From: Clostridiales bacterium
GTDB taxonomy: Bacteria > Bacillota > Clostridia > Lachnospirales > Lachnospiraceae
Assembly (NCBI GenBank): GCA_020860715.1
Contig: JAJBTU010000013.1
Coordinates: 62,001-126,000, forward strand
DNA length: 64,000 bases
Reading direction: 5' to 3'
Numbering within the stretch: the first letter of the stretch is position 1; each line of letters starts with the position of its first letter. Positions 17,361 through 26,771 of this stretch are shown piece by piece. The notes beneath the pieces were generated by a model. The model was not told the origin of the DNA and searched no databases. It saw only the letters and a list, made by a program, of their open reading frames with translations. Made by a program: the position numbers and the translations under genes.

Positions 17361-17398
17361 GAGACAGCTTCCGTCACATTGCAACGCGAAGCTGCCTC
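17361..17398 (-). terminator. Terminator after putP
   Basis: On the minus strand GAGGCAGCTTC pairs with GAAGCTGTCTC (one G-T pair) around a 16-base loop and is followed by TTCTTTTG. It lies 30 bases after the putP stop and separates putP from the Pel-like operon. Confidence 0.75.
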
Positions 17399-17427
17399 CT
17401 GCTTTTATTTTCTATTCTGATTCCGCA

Positions 17428-18960
17428 TCAGTCCTTCATCGCGGCTACTTCATCGAATTCCTTCTCGATCGCTTTGTCCGGCGCGCCGGTCACAAGGCTC
17501 ACAACCACATTTACCACAATTGCGATCACAAACGCCGGGAGCAGTTCATAGATAGCAAACACACCGCCCATCGGGCTGATCACGTATTCCCAGATAAATA
17601 CCATCGCGCCGCCGGCGATCATACCGGTAATCGCCCCCCATTTGTTGCTTCTCTTCCAGAACAGAGCCAGGAGGACGACCGGGCCGAACGCCGCGCCGAA
17701 GCCGGCCCAGGCAAATGAAACAATTGTGAATACAGAACCTTCATTTCTGGCCCAGATCATCGCGATCACCGCAACCACTACAACCGTGCAGCGCGCGATC
17801 AGAATCGATGCTTTATCCGAAAGCCTTACGCCAAAGGTATCGCGGACAATATCCTGTGAAACACTGGAGGAAGCCGCCAGAAGCTGCGAATCCGCCGTGG
17901 ACATCGTCGCCGCCATGATACCGGAAAGGATCACGCCTGCCACAATCGCCGGAAGGACGCCGTGCGTACTGATCAGCTCCGCGATCTTGATGACAATCCG
18001 CTGAGAGTCAGAGGAAGACAGCGCCTCCAGCGCGCCCGCACTGATCATCGCATTTCCGATGATACCGATCAGCACCGCTATGCCCATGGAAATCACGACC
18101 CAAACGGTTGCGACACGGCGGGAAAGCGGAAGTTTCTTCGGATCCTCAATTGCCATAAACCGCAGCAGGATGTGCGGCATGCCGAAATAACCAAGCCCCC
18201 ATGCCAGCGTAGATACAATGGTCAGAGGACCATAGGATGCCGCCGCACCGGTCGCCGCATCATAGCCCTGCGTCAGGTTCAGATAGCCCGGCAGGGACTG
18301 CGCATTTGACACGACCGCCGACCAGCCGCCGGCTGCGTTTATTCCAAAGAACACCACAACGATCAGTGCGATCGTCATGACAATCGACTGTACAAAGTCC
18401 GAAGTGGAAGCAGCCATAAAGCCGCCCAGTGTTGTATACAGAGTAATGACCACCGCTGAGATCAGCATCGCCGTCAGATAGTTCACTCCGAACAGGCTGG
18501 AAAACAGCGTACCGCAGGCATTGAAGCCGGACGCGGTGTACGGCACGAAAAATACGACAATGACGACCGCCGCGATCAGCGACAGGATATGTTTGTCGTC
18601 GTGATACCGTTTGGAAAAAAATTCCGGGATCGTCGTCGCGCCAATGTGCTGCGAATAACGGCGGATCGGCTTCGCCACAAAGAACCAGTTCAGCCAGGTA
18701 CCGACTGCCAGGCCAACCGCAGTCCACACGGCCTCCGGTACGCCCGCCAGCAGCGCCACACCCGGCAGACCCATCAGCAGCCAGGAGCTCATATCCGACG
18801 CCTCAGCGCTCATCGCCGTCACCAGCGGGCCCAGCTTCCGGCCGCCCAGATAAAAGTCGCCGGTAGATTTGTTCGACCGGGAGAACCAGACGCCAATCCC
18901 GACTACTCCGACCAGATACACGATCATGGTTACCAGAATCAAAATACTTCTCGAATCCAT
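17428..18960 (-). CDS. putP: Sodium/proline symporter PutP
   Basis: The 510-residue protein starts at ATG 18960 behind GAGGAGG. It has about thirteen transmembrane segments and the SSS-family signature: SNKSTGDFYLGGRKLGP, MSAEASDMSSWLLMGLPG in TM2 and STADSQLLAASSSVSQD in TM8, which contains the Ser/Thr residues that bind the coupling sodium in PutP. The length (about 500) and these motifs identify a Na+/proline symporter rather than a general solute symporter. It would import proline for osmoprotection, nitrogen or Stickland-type metabolism. It is a single-gene unit with its own promoter and terminator; the TetR gene downstream in the same direction is a possible regulator, not shown. Confidence 0.95.
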   Translation of the reverse strand: MDSRSILILVTMIVYLVGVVGIGVWFSRSNKSTGDFYLGGRKLGPLVTAMSAEASDMSSWLLMGLPGVALLAGVPEAVWTAVGLAVGTWLNWFFVAKPIRRYSQHIGATTIPEFFSKRYHDDKHILSLIAAVVIVVFFVPYTASGFNACGTLFSSLFGVNYLTAMLISAVVITLYTTLGGFMAASTSDFVQSIVMTIALIVVVFFGINAAGGWSAVVSNAQSLPGYLNLTQGYDAATGAAASYGPLTIVSTLAWGLGYFGMPHILLRFMAIEDPKKLPLSRRVATVWVVISMGIAVLIGIIGNAMISAGALEALSSSDSQRIVIKIAELISTHGVLPAIVAGVILSGIMAATMSTADSQLLAASSSVSQDIVRDTFGVRLSDKASILIARCTVVVVAVIAMIWARNEGSVFTIVSFAWAGFGAAFGPVVLLALFWKRSNKWGAITGMIAGGAMVFIWEYVISPMGGVFAIYELLPAFVIAIVVNVVVSLVTGAPDKAIEKEFDEVAAMKD

Positions 18961-19267
18961 AATATTCCTCCTCTTTCTATAGCCCGTCCCGCATCGTTTC
19001 CGGATGCAGAACGCCATTTGGAGGATAGTATACACCCACAAAAAATAGACTGCAATGCAGAATGAAGTCTATACTGAATTTAAATATCACTTCATTTTTT
19101 TATTGAATTTCTGCTTATTTTACACATTTATTTATTAGACTAATCAGTGTATTTAATTTTATACAATTATTGCACCTGGAAAATTATATGACGAATGAAG
19201 CACGGCTTTAAAGAAACCCATTGATCTTGTAACCACAGAAACACTCGGGCATAAGGCAAAGCGAGAG
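18961..19267. promoter_or_regulatory. putP promoter region, with palindrome over the -35 box
   Basis: This 307-base gap is strongly AT-rich. On the minus strand TATACT (19027-19032) is preceded by TTGCAG (19050-19055) with a 17-base spacer; the -10 is good and the -35 poor. An imperfect palindrome with TAGACT and AGTCTA arms covers 19046-19071, right over the -35 box, and could be an operator. A second TGTAT-N8-ATACA pair lies near 19148-19165. No gene is seen in the gap. Confidence 0.45.
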
Positions 19268-19855
19268 TCAGGTTTTCCGCAGATATTGAAGCAGCAGCGG
19301 CAGCTGCGTGGAGGAATACTGGCTCAGTGAATAATTCCCGCCGCAGATGCACCAGTCGTACATCATCGCCCGCTCCTGAAGGGCATAGGTACGCACCATC
19401 TCGTTGACGGAAATGTCGTCCCGCAGTTCGCCTTTTTTCTGCCCGTCCAGGCAGATCCTGCGAAGCAGGCGGAAGTAATAGCGGTTCTGATCCATCAGAT
19501 GTTTTTCACTCGTCGTGACCAGCTGCGTCGAGAGCAGTCTGGCGAGCAGATCCATCGATACGGAATTTTCAATCATGAAAAACAGTTCCCGGTTCAGGTA
19601 GATCAGCTGGTCGAAGCTGTTCATATCCTCCGGGATTTCTTTATTCAGTTCCTCATATTTCTCATCAAACAGCGTGGACAGGGAGGAAAGCAGGGCGTCC
19701 TTTCCCGCAAAATAATGGTAAAAGGAGCCTTTCGACGTCCCGGAGCGCTCTACGATCTCATCCACCGTCGTCTCATCATACCCATTTTCGTAAAACAGCT
19801 CCCAGGCCGCCTGAACAATGCGGCTGCGCGTGTTGCGGGCATTGTGCTTCGCCAT
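19268..19855 (-). CDS. TetR family transcriptional regulator
   Basis: The 195-residue protein has a classical TetR DNA-binding head: RSRIVQAAWELFYENGYDET, then TVDEIVERSGTSKGSFYHYF with the helix-turn-helix and the conserved GSFYHYF of the recognition helix (about residues 30-50). The rest is an all-helical ligand domain of normal length with no family-specific motif I can name. It lies alone, between ftsH and putP, with 158 bases upstream containing a perfect 15-base palindrome (19891-19905), so self-repression is likely. Ligand unknown; its targets may include putP. Confidence 0.93.
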   Translation of the reverse strand: MAKHNARNTRSRIVQAAWELFYENGYDETTVDEIVERSGTSKGSFYHYFAGKDALLSSLSTLFDEKYEELNKEIPEDMNSFDQLIYLNRELFFMIENSVSMDLLARLLSTQLVTTSEKHLMDQNRYYFRLLRRICLDGQKKGELRDDISVNEMVRTYALQERAMMYDWCICGGNYSLSQYSSTQLPLLLQYLRKT

Positions 19856-19890
19856 GACCGTGTATTCCTTTCTGTAACCGTTCCGTGCAA

Positions 19891-19905
19891 TGTATCATTG
19901 ATACA
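19891..19905. promoter_or_regulatory. Palindromic operator candidate for the TetR regulator
   Basis: TGTATCA-T-TGATACA is a perfect inverted repeat with a one-base centre, 35 bases upstream of the tetR start codon. Its size and symmetry fit a TetR dimer site and its place fits autorepression. No binding evidence exists beyond the sequence. Confidence 0.55.
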
Positions 19906-20013
19906 AGCCTCGCAACAGGATATTAAAGCCTGTCCCGAAGCATTACTGCTAAGAAACGGCAATGTTCCATCTGTTCTGAGAATCCGGAGCATCGCCGCAT
20001 CTTTTGTAAAATC

Positions 20014-21828
20014 TTATTCTGTAACAAAGAGCGCCTCGAACTCCTCCCGTCCGATTTTCTCTTTTTCGATCAGAAGCGCCGCACTCGCATGAAGCACATC
20101 GATGTGCGCTAAAATCAGTTCGCGCGCTTTCTCGTGTGATTCATCGACGATCCGTTTTACTTCCTCATCGATCTGTGAGGCAATTTTCTCGCCGTAAGCG
20201 CGCGCATGCGCAAGGTCTCTTCCGATAAATACCTGATCGTCGTCGTTGTCGTAATTGATCAGGCCGACCTTATCAGACATACCGTATTTGGTCACCATCG
20301 CGCGGGCAATCGCGGTCGCCTGCTTGATGTCCTGAGAAGCGCCGGTCGTCACATCGCCGATGATCAGTTCCTCTGCGACCCGGCCGCCAAGGCAGACAAT
20401 GATGTTCTGCTCCATCTGTCCTTTTGTATTGAACATCTCATCCTTTTCCGGAAGCGGCATCGTATAGCCAGCCGCGCCGCGCCCGGTCGGTATGATCGAA
20501 ACCGTATGCACCGGTCCGACATCCGGAAGCAGATGAAAGAGGATGGCATGCCCTGATTCATGGTAAGCGGTAATCCGTTTTTCCTTTTCGGAAATCACGC
20601 GGCTCTTTTTCTCCGCGCCGATGCCAACCTTGATAAACGCGCGGCTGATATCCGACTGGCAGATATAAGCGCGTTTCTCTTTCGCAGCCATGATGGCCGC
20701 CTCGTTCATCAGATTCTCCAGATCCGCGCCGGTGAAGCCCGCCGTCGTGCGCGCCGTCTCTTTCAGATCCACATCGTCCGCCAGAGGCTTGCCCTTGGAG
20801 TGAACTTCCAGAATCTCTTCCCGGCCTTTGACGTCGGGTCTTCCCACTGATACCTGACGGTCAAAACGGCCCGGCCGCAGGATCGCGGGATCCAGAATAT
20901 CCACGCGGTTTGTTGCGGCCATCACGATGATGCCCTCATTGACGCCAAAGCCATCCATTTCCACCAGCAGCTGATTCAGCGTCTGCTCACGCTCGTCGTG
21001 TCCGCCGCCCATGCCGGTGCCGCGCCGCCTTGCCACCGCGTCAATCTCATCAATGAAGATGATGCAGGGCTGATGCTTTTTCGCTTCCTCAAAGAGATCC
21101 CGCACCCGCGAGGCGCCGACGCCGACAAACATTTCCACAAAATCCGAACCGGAGATGGAGAAAAAAGGCACGCCCGCTTCTCCGGCTACCGCTTTCGCGA
21201 GCAGCGTCTTGCCGGTGCCCGGAGGTCCCACCAGAATCACGCCTTTGGGAATCCGCGCGCCGATCTGGACAAACCGATCCGGCTCTTTTAAAAAGGAGAT
21301 AATTTCCTCCAGGTCCTCTTTTTCCTCTTTCAGCCCGGCTACATTCTCAAAGGTCACCCGTTTTGCGTCCGGAGAGATCATTTTGGCCCGGCTTTTCCCG
21401 AAATTCATCATCCGGGAATTGCCGCCGCCCGCCTGCCGGTTCATCATCGTAAACATCACGATCATCGCCACACAGAGGATCACGGTCGGAAACAGCCACG
21501 TCAGCACCGCGCTCTCGCGCTCCACATCCTCAATCTCTATCTCAATCGAGTCATACGCCGCCAGATCTTCCGCTACGGTCTCGACATTCAGCACATTTAC
21601 GTAGCGGACCTCGCCCGTCCTGAGCACGATCTTCAGAGATCCGGTCGGTATCTCTTCATTCGGCGTGATGCTGACAGACGCGACTTCCTCATTTTCCAGC
21701 GCCTCGGTCAGTTCCCCGATATTCCAGGTCTGCGCGGCTTCCATCCCGCCGCGGAACGTTATAAGAAGAATCAGAATGATCAGGATGCCCGCCAGATAAA
21801 GTCCGATTCCTTTCGCGTTTTTCTTCAA
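20014..21828 (-). CDS. ftsH: ATP-dependent zinc metalloprotease FtsH
   Basis: The 604-residue protein has two transmembrane segments (about 8-26 and 110-130) flanking an extracytoplasmic domain, then an AAA+ module with GPPGTGKT (Walker A, near 200), [16 protein letters not shown] (Walker B) and the SRH region. The peptidase domain has AYHESGHAI (HExxH zinc site). It degrades misfolded membrane proteins and short-lived regulators at the inner face of the membrane. The start is a TTG at 21828, ten bases after ACAGGAGA; no in-frame ATG is nearby. It is the last gene of the spoIIE-tilS-hpt-ftsH cluster, 20 bases after hpt, as in Bacillus. Confidence 0.98.
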   Translation of the reverse strand: MKKNAKGIGLYLAGILIILILLITFRGGMEAAQTWNIGELTEALENEEVASVSITPNEEIPTGSLKIVLRTGEVRYVNVLNVETVAEDLAAYDSIEIEIEDVERESAVLTWLFPTVILCVAMIVMFTMMNRQAGGGNSRMMNFGKSRAKMISPDAKRVTFENVAGLKEEKEDLEEIISFLKEPDRFVQIGARIPKGVILVGPPGTGKTLLAKAVAGEAGVPFFSISGSDFVEMFVGVGASRVRDLFEEAKKHQPCIIFIDEIDAVARRRGTGMGGGHDEREQTLNQLLVEMDGFGVNEGIIVMAATNRVDILDPAILRPGRFDRQVSVGRPDVKGREEILEVHSKGKPLADDVDLKETARTTAGFTGADLENLMNEAAIMAAKEKRAYICQSDISRAFIKVGIGAEKKSRVISEKEKRITAYHESGHAILFHLLPDVGPVHTVSIIPTGRGAAGYTMPLPEKDEMFNTKGQMEQNIIVCLGGRVAEELIIGDVTTGASQDIKQATAIARAMVTKYGMSDKVGLINYDNDDDQVFIGRDLAHARAYGEKIASQIDEEVKRIVDESHEKARELILAHIDVLHASAALLIEKEKIGREEFEALFVTE

Positions 21829-21848
21829 CTTTTTACATCTCCTGTCTG

Positions 21849-22376
21849 TTAATCTGAGAAGGTAATCACGCCGATGAACGGCAGATTCCGGTATTTCTGC
21901 GCATAGTCCAGGCCATACCCTACCACAAACTCATCCGGAATATTGAAGCAGGTGTAATCCACCGTCACCTGCGTGATCCGGCGCTCCGGCTTATCGAGAA
22001 GCGTACACAGGCGAATGGAAGCCGGATTCCTTTTCTGCAGAATCTCAATCAGATAACTCAATGTACGGCCGGAATCAATGATATCTTCCACGATCAGCAC
22101 ATCCTTACCGTCGAGCGGCTCATCCAGATCCTTCACGATCTTTACCACACCGCTGGATTTCGTACCGTTCCCGTAACTGGTCACGGACATAAAATCCATC
22201 GTCACCGGCACCGTGATTCGTTTTGCCAGCTCACACATAAAAAAGACAGCGCCCTTGAGTATGCAGATGAGGTGCACTTCTTTCCCCGCGTAATCCCTGC
22301 TGATCTGTTCCGCGATTTCCTCAATCCGCCGGTCTACCTCCTGTTCCGACAGCAAAATCTCCACTTTTTCCTTCAT
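21849..22376 (-). CDS. hpt: Hypoxanthine phosphoribosyltransferase
   Basis: The 175-residue protein starts at ATG 22376 with AGGAGAAG upstream. [17 protein letters not shown] is the PRPP-binding loop of type I phosphoribosyltransferases, LKGAVFF and [10 protein letters not shown] are typical of the hypoxanthine/guanine enzymes, and [19 protein letters not shown] ends the active site. It salvages hypoxanthine and guanine to IMP and GMP. In Bacillus the same gene order tilS-hpt-ftsH is kept and HprT/TilS are implicated in ftsH control. It lies 20 bases after tilS. Confidence 0.97.
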   Translation of the reverse strand: MKEKVEILLSEQEVDRRIEEIAEQISRDYAGKEVHLICILKGAVFFMCELAKRITVPVTMDFMSVTSYGNGTKSSGVVKIVKDLDEPLDGKDVLIVEDIIDSGRTLSYLIEILQKRNPASIRLCTLLDKPERRITQVTVDYTCFNIPDEFVVGYGLDYAQKYRNLPFIGVITFSD

Positions 22377-22395
22377 CGTTCTTCTCCTGATTTTC

Positions 22396-23901
22396 TCATG
22401 TATACTCATCACAGCGATCCCGGCAGGCTTTTGCACCCGCTGTATGTTCCCGCTCACCGGCGGGCAGCCTCCCGCCTCTGCAGGTCACTTTCAGCACCTG
22501 CCGCGTCTCATCCGTGACTTTCGCGGCCTCACTGATCCGCCATCCGATCACCCAGAGGATATGCGATCCGTCCGCCAGTAAAAGCACCTGATCACGCATA
22601 TCCCGCGGAATCTTCTGCTCGATCAAATATTCCTTCAGCTTTTTCGTTCCGCCCTGCGCATTCACAACCAGATAGTCTCCCGGCCGCCTGTTTCTGAGCA
22701 GCAAATTATTTTTTATTGTATCATAGGAAATCCATTTCGTATACTTTTTTTCTTCCAAAAAATATTTTTTGAGCTCCGGCGCGTTGGGCATCCGCTCTGT
22801 CGTTACGGAAATCCCGTCAAAGATTCCGGCCGGGCAAATCTTCCCCGGAACCGGTATCGCAACCGCCGCATATCCTCCGCCGGCTGCGTCCGTCCCTGTG
22901 AGACTGTCTTTCCTGCCAATCCGCAGGATCCCCTGCTCCCGCACCGCGCAGATGCCGCCCGGCAGATCGCAGCGTTTCCCGCAGTCCATATCCGCCAGCC
23001 GTTCCAGCATATGAAGATGTACAGCGCCGATGTCTTTCAGGCCATCCGCGCACACCTCCACGGCACATTTTAAAAGTTCCTGCCGGATCAGCCGGTCCTC
23101 TTTTTTATAAGGTTCCAGCTGGATCACTGCGGACGGCCTTGCCGAAGAACCGCAGACCAGGATGCAGCGTGCGGCGGCTTCCTTCGTCACCCGGTCAATA
23201 TAATCCTGTACGCCGCGGAGCCTGTCCGCAGCCCCGGCAATGTGCTCTGCCGCCTGCGGATTCAGGTCCTTTTCCATCTGCGGAAGCAGGGAAAGGCGAA
23301 TCCGGTTCCTTGTATATTCCGTCTCCAGATTTGTGCGGTCCATCCTCCAGGTCAGCCCCGCCTTCCGCAGGTAATCCTCTATATCCGCCCGATCCGTGAA
23401 AAGAAGCGGACGGATCCGTCTGCCCTGCACAGGGCGGATCCCGCCAAGCCCTTTCAGGCCGCTGCCGCGCGCCAGATTCCAGAGCACCGTCTCGGCCTGA
23501 TCATTCCGGTTGTGCGCCACAGCAATCCGGTCCGCGTTCCATTCCCTGCCAGTCTCCTCAAAAATCCGGTAGCGTTCCTCCCGGGCCGCCTCCTCGATCG
23601 ACAGGCCCTCCTTCTCTGCCTTCCGGCTCACAAGCGCCGCCGCCACGCGGCACGGAATCTCCCATTCCTCACACAGTTCCTGTACAAAAGCCGCATCCTT
23701 CCGGCTTTCCTGTCCGCGCAGCCCATGTTCCACATGCACCACAAACAGTTCAAAAGGGGCCTTCCGGCGATACTGCCGCAGCACGTCCAGCAGACAGACC
23801 GAATCCGCGCCGCCGGAGACCCCGGCGATCACGCGCATCCCCGGCTCAATCATATGGTATTCCTCAATTGTATGAAACACATTCCGAAGCAGCTCTTCCA
23901 T
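22396..23901 (-). CDS. tilS: tRNA(Ile)-lysidine synthetase TilS
   Basis: The 501-residue protein has the PP-loop motif VIAGVSGGADSVCLLDVL near residue 22, HVEHGLRG, and IAVAHNRNDQAETVLWNLARG, all diagnostic of TilS, which makes lysidine at C34 of tRNA-Ile(CAU) using ATP and lysine. The C-terminal domain with RNRRPGD is complete. I chose ATG 23901 because TilS proteins normally start about 20 residues before the PP-loop. A longer frame begins with a GTG at 23958 that overlaps the spoIIE stop (GTGA), so coupling and a 19-residue extension are possible. Confidence 0.95.
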   Translation of the reverse strand: MEELLRNVFHTIEEYHMIEPGMRVIAGVSGGADSVCLLDVLRQYRRKAPFELFVVHVEHGLRGQESRKDAAFVQELCEEWEIPCRVAAALVSRKAEKEGLSIEEAAREERYRIFEETGREWNADRIAVAHNRNDQAETVLWNLARGSGLKGLGGIRPVQGRRIRPLLFTDRADIEDYLRKAGLTWRMDRTNLETEYTRNRIRLSLLPQMEKDLNPQAAEHIAGAADRLRGVQDYIDRVTKEAAARCILVCGSSARPSAVIQLEPYKKEDRLIRQELLKCAVEVCADGLKDIGAVHLHMLERLADMDCGKRCDLPGGICAVREQGILRIGRKDSLTGTDAAGGGYAAVAIPVPGKICPAGIFDGISVTTERMPNAPELKKYFLEEKKYTKWISYDTIKNNLLLRNRRPGDYLVVNAQGGTKKLKEYLIEQKIPRDMRDQVLLLADGSHILWVIGWRISEAAKVTDETRQVLKVTCRGGRLPAGEREHTAGAKACRDRCDEYT

Positions 23902-23954
23902 CTTTTCTTCGCTCCATTTTTGCTTCGTTTTCTCTTTGTCCCGTCCCGCCGCTC

Positions 23955-25415
23955 TCACTTTTCCCAGATCGTCCCGATCAGAATCGTCATATCGTCGCGG
24001 GGGCCGGATTCCTGCATCAGATACACCCGCTCCATCAGGCGCCTTGCGTATTCCTGTGCATTGCGCGTCAGCGTGCGGACGATCAGTTCCGCCATCGCCT
24101 GTTCATGATCCTCTCCGGGCATCGCATCCAGCACGCCGTCCGTCATCATGATGATGTTGTCTCCCGGCTCCAGCTGCCGGTGCAGGCTCTCATAATCGGA
24201 CTGCTGCAGTACGCCGGCCGGAAAAGCATCCGCACGGATCACTTCAATCTGCCCGTTCTTGCGGATGAATGAGGCGGCAGCCCCGGATTTCATCATATCA
24301 CATCTGGCATTATATAAGTCAACCATGCATAAGTCAATTGTGGAAAAAACCGGGCAGTTGTTCTGCAAAAGCAAGCCGGAATTCAGAAGCCGTACCGCCG
24401 TCTCCTGCGGAAATCCGGCGGCAAGAAACCTTTCCAGCAGTTCAATCACCTTTTCACTTTCAAGGTTCGCCGCCGTGCCTGAACCCATACCGTCCGCCAG
24501 GCTCATCACCACCTTGCCCGTGTCTTTCTGCAGCAGCGTGTAATTGTCGCCCGACACCAGTTCTCCGGCCTTTGTAATATGCGAGACGCCGCAAAAAAAC
24601 TGATACTTTGTGTCCGGCACAAAATGAAACAGCATCGGCTCCGCGGTAACCGCCGCGCGGCAGTTGAACGCAGGACGCAGTTTCTCCCGGCAGCACTCGG
24701 ACAGAGCCTCTGCCACCGACCGGGCGGACACCACGCCTGCCTGTCCGAAGTACGCCCTTCCTCCTCTTCTGCCATCCGCCCGGATACCCGCGCCATATCG
24801 TTTCCGGCCTGAATTTCGGCCGGCAAGATGCAGCGTCAGATAATATTCCTGCCGGTCCGGTTCCTGATGAAAGACCCGGACGGAGTCCAGCGCCACATGC
24901 AGAAACCCGAGTTCTCTCTTCAGTCTCCCCGCGATCCGTTCCTCCATCCGGGGCAGCTGCGCAAATCCTTCCGCCGTCTTTCGTAAAAGAGCCGCCGTCT
25001 GTGCGATCTGTTCGCCCGCCGCCCGCCGCTGTTCCAGCATACGGTTGCTCCACAGCAGATTTGTGCGTGCCTCCTCATAGCCCATCCGGAGCGCCAGCAT
25101 CATCTGTCCGGGTCTCTCACATTTTTTCTCCAGAAGCGCCCTCTGTCCGGCGGAAAAATCACCGTTCTGCTCCATTTCTCTCAACAGTTCATACATCGTG
25201 CGGCAGTTTTCAAAATACGCGCCGCCCCAGCACTGCCCGCTGGCCCGGCAGCCCGCGCACGCACGGTCCTTCACATCCTCAAACAATCTCTGCAGTTCCT
25301 CATCCCCAAGTCTCTCCTTCTGGCAGGGCAGTTTCTCAAACAGCTCCGCCAGTGAGAAAAAAGCCTCCGCGTACTGCTCCATCTGTTCCTGCTCCGGCTG
25401 TACCCACTCGCCCAT
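23955..25415 (-). CDS. spoIIE: SpoIIE-type PP2C phosphatase lacking the membrane domain
   Basis: The 486-residue protein ends in a PP2C phosphatase domain with SLADGMGSGTAANLES, MMTDGVLDAMPG and GPRDDMTILIG supplying the metal-binding aspartates. The N-terminal third has the Cys pattern CAGCRASGQCWGGAYFENC, which fits the region preceding the phosphatase in SpoIIE. SpoIIE dephosphorylates SpoIIAA and thereby activates sigma-F in the forespore. B. subtilis SpoIIE has about ten membrane segments before this part; here none exists, and an in-frame stop lies upstream of the start. ATG 25415 (or 25418) follows GGGGAGG. Position between divIC and tilS is that of spoIIE. Confidence 0.88.
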   Translation of the reverse strand: MGEWVQPEQEQMEQYAEAFFSLAELFEKLPCQKERLGDEELQRLFEDVKDRACAGCRASGQCWGGAYFENCRTMYELLREMEQNGDFSAGQRALLEKKCERPGQMMLALRMGYEEARTNLLWSNRMLEQRRAAGEQIAQTAALLRKTAEGFAQLPRMEERIAGRLKRELGFLHVALDSVRVFHQEPDRQEYYLTLHLAGRNSGRKRYGAGIRADGRRGGRAYFGQAGVVSARSVAEALSECCREKLRPAFNCRAAVTAEPMLFHFVPDTKYQFFCGVSHITKAGELVSGDNYTLLQKDTGKVVMSLADGMGSGTAANLESEKVIELLERFLAAGFPQETAVRLLNSGLLLQNNCPVFSTIDLCMVDLYNARCDMMKSGAAASFIRKNGQIEVIRADAFPAGVLQQSDYESLHRQLEPGDNIIMMTDGVLDAMPGEDHEQAMAELIVRTLTRNAQEYARRLMERVYLMQESGPRDDMTILIGTIWEK

Positions 25416-25521
25416 CATCCGTCCTCCCCTCAATCCTCCATCTCCTGATCAGGCTTCCCTGTTCGGGCTGCCATGCAGCCCGCTTTCCGGATCCGCGTTT
25501 TTACGGCTGCGGCTTCTCATC

Positions 25522-25551
25522 ATAACACGCTCCGTGCGCAGGATATGTCAA
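25522..25551 (-). promoter_or_regulatory. Promoter of spoIIE-tilS-hpt-ftsH
   Basis: Minus-strand TTGACA (25546-25551) and TGTTAT (25522-25527) are 18 bases apart, about 100 bases before spoIIE. The perfect -35 box suggests vegetative transcription of the downstream tilS, hpt and ftsH, not only sporulation control. Confidence 0.5.
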
Positions 25552-25583
25552 AATCAGGGGGAACGGTGAAAAATACAGGTTCG

Positions 25584-25610
25584 AAAAAAGAGCGCGGATT
25601 CAATCCGTGC
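25584..25610 (-). terminator. Terminator after divIC
   Basis: On the minus strand GCACGGAT and ATCCGCGC pair (one mismatch) around a very short loop and are followed by TCTTTTTT. It lies 41 bases after the divIC stop and isolates divIC from the spoIIE cluster. Confidence 0.6.
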
Positions 25611-25650
25611 CCTTCCAAAAAAAGCAAAGAAACGTTCAGAAAGGGAGGCG

Positions 25651-25953
25651 TTATTCCGCCGCCCGATAAATCACATCGTCCTCATACACCAGCCCCAGCT
25701 TCTCTCTGGCCAGCTTCTCAATGTACTCATCCGAATTCAGATAATCGCCAAGTTCGTCGATCTCCTCCGCGCGAATTTCCTCGTCCTGGATCCCCTCTTC
25801 CAGTTCGTCAATCTGCGCCGCGTAAGCCGCGTTCTCCGCCCGGAGCGACCTGCTCTGCACCAGAAACGCCACAAGCATCACGAAAACAATAAGCGCGATC
25901 GCATACATCCCAAGGCGGTTCCCCATGCTGAGCTGTTTTTTCTGTCCTGCCAT
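25651..25953 (-). CDS. divIC: Septum formation initiator DivIC/FtsB family
   Basis: The 100-residue protein has one transmembrane segment (about 15-33) followed by a coiled coil (RSLRAENAAYAAQIDELEEG) and the C-terminal YIEKLAREKLGLVYEDDVIY, the signature of the FtsB/DivIC family. DivIC links the division proteins FtsL and DivIB at the septum. ATG 25953 is preferred because AAGGGG lies nine bases before it, against three for ATG 25959. It lies between yabQ (13 bases upstream) and spoIIE, matching the order yabP-yabQ-divIC seen in endospore formers. Confidence 0.93.
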   Translation of the reverse strand: MAGQKKQLSMGNRLGMYAIALIVFVMLVAFLVQSRSLRAENAAYAAQIDELEEGIQDEEIRAEEIDELGDYLNSDEYIEKLAREKLGLVYEDDVIYRAAE

Positions 25954-25972
25954 CTTCATCTACCCCTTATGA

Positions 25973-26422
25973 TCATGAAGCATATTTATCTTTGTCATTG
26001 TAAACTTTTTTTCGAGCAATTTCAATTCTTTTCTTACAATTTTTACAATTTTTTTGGACAAATTTCCTCAGTACCCGACAGGGACGTCTCATCATGCGCC
26101 AGGCTCCGGCAAAGCAGCGAAACAGCGCGGAAAGAAGTTTCACAATAACAGGACTCAGAGTAACATGATACAGCACGGATCCGAGCAGCATCCCGACGAC
26201 GGCATAACCGCGAATGGCTCCGTCCGACTCGCGAAATGCCAGATAAAATGTCTGAAATCCAGCCGCCATCCAGAAGAGGAAATCCTCCAGGGACAGCAGC
26301 AGCAGGGAATGACGCGCGCTCCGCCGCAAAGCGCGCAGAACATCGTAGGACATCGTCAGCAGGGCGCCGTGCAGAGTAAAAAACAAAAATACGGCAGTCT
26401 CCTGCCGTATTACACTGCTCAT
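25973..26422 (-). CDS. yabQ: Spore cortex biosynthesis protein YabQ
   Basis: The 149-residue protein has four hydrophobic segments in the first 110 residues. It carries the family's typical ETAVFLFFTLHGALLTMSYD start and the RALRR and LEDFLFWM blocks, then a basic tail. YabQ is a sporulation membrane protein of the mother cell needed for cortex formation. Its start ATGA overlaps the last bases of yabP, with AAGGAGG placed inside yabP, so the two are translationally coupled. Confidence 0.9.
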   Translation of the reverse strand: MSSVIRQETAVFLFFTLHGALLTMSYDVLRALRRSARHSLLLLSLEDFLFWMAAGFQTFYLAFRESDGAIRGYAVVGMLLGSVLYHVTLSPVIVKLLSALFRCFAGAWRMMRRPCRVLRKFVQKNCKNCKKRIEIARKKVYNDKDKYAS

Positions 26423-26697
26423 TGAAACATCCTCCTTATAAGGCTGCCTTTTTTCGCAGGATTGCTGCCGGAATAAAGGATGCTCTCTACACTGCCGCGC
26501 ATTTTTACTTCGCCCTGGGAAAGTTCCAGCCGTCCGATGTGGAGGTTCTTCCCTTTCACCGTCAGCATTCCCTGTTCGGTCTGAAGGACTACGGTATTTT
26601 CGTCAAAAGAGAGGACATCCGTCACGCCCGTCACAACGCCCTCCGCTCTGTCTCTCCACGAAATACTGTGTGGTCTGTCATTCTTTTTTTCTTCCAT
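26419..26697 (-). CDS. yabP: Sporulation protein YabP
   Basis: The 92-residue protein starts at ATG 26697 behind CGGAGAG. HSISWRDRAEGVVTGVTDVL, DENTVVLQTEQGMLTVKGKNLHI and GEVKMRGSVESILYS match YabP, a small beta-rich sporulation protein (YabP/YqfC family) made in the mother cell and essential in most endospore formers. It forms a four-base overlap with yabQ. The gap before it holds the hup-rqcP terminator, so it has its own promoter, probably sigma-E type, which I could not locate with confidence. Confidence 0.92.
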   Translation of the reverse strand: MEEKKNDRPHSISWRDRAEGVVTGVTDVLSFDENTVVLQTEQGMLTVKGKNLHIGRLELSQGEVKMRGSVESILYSGSNPAKKGSLIRRMFQ

Positions 26698-26771
26698 CCC
26701 GCTCTCCGGATGCAATCGCCTTGCTGTAAGTATATGAAACACCGCGCCGCCCTATGCATCCCTGCGGAGCG

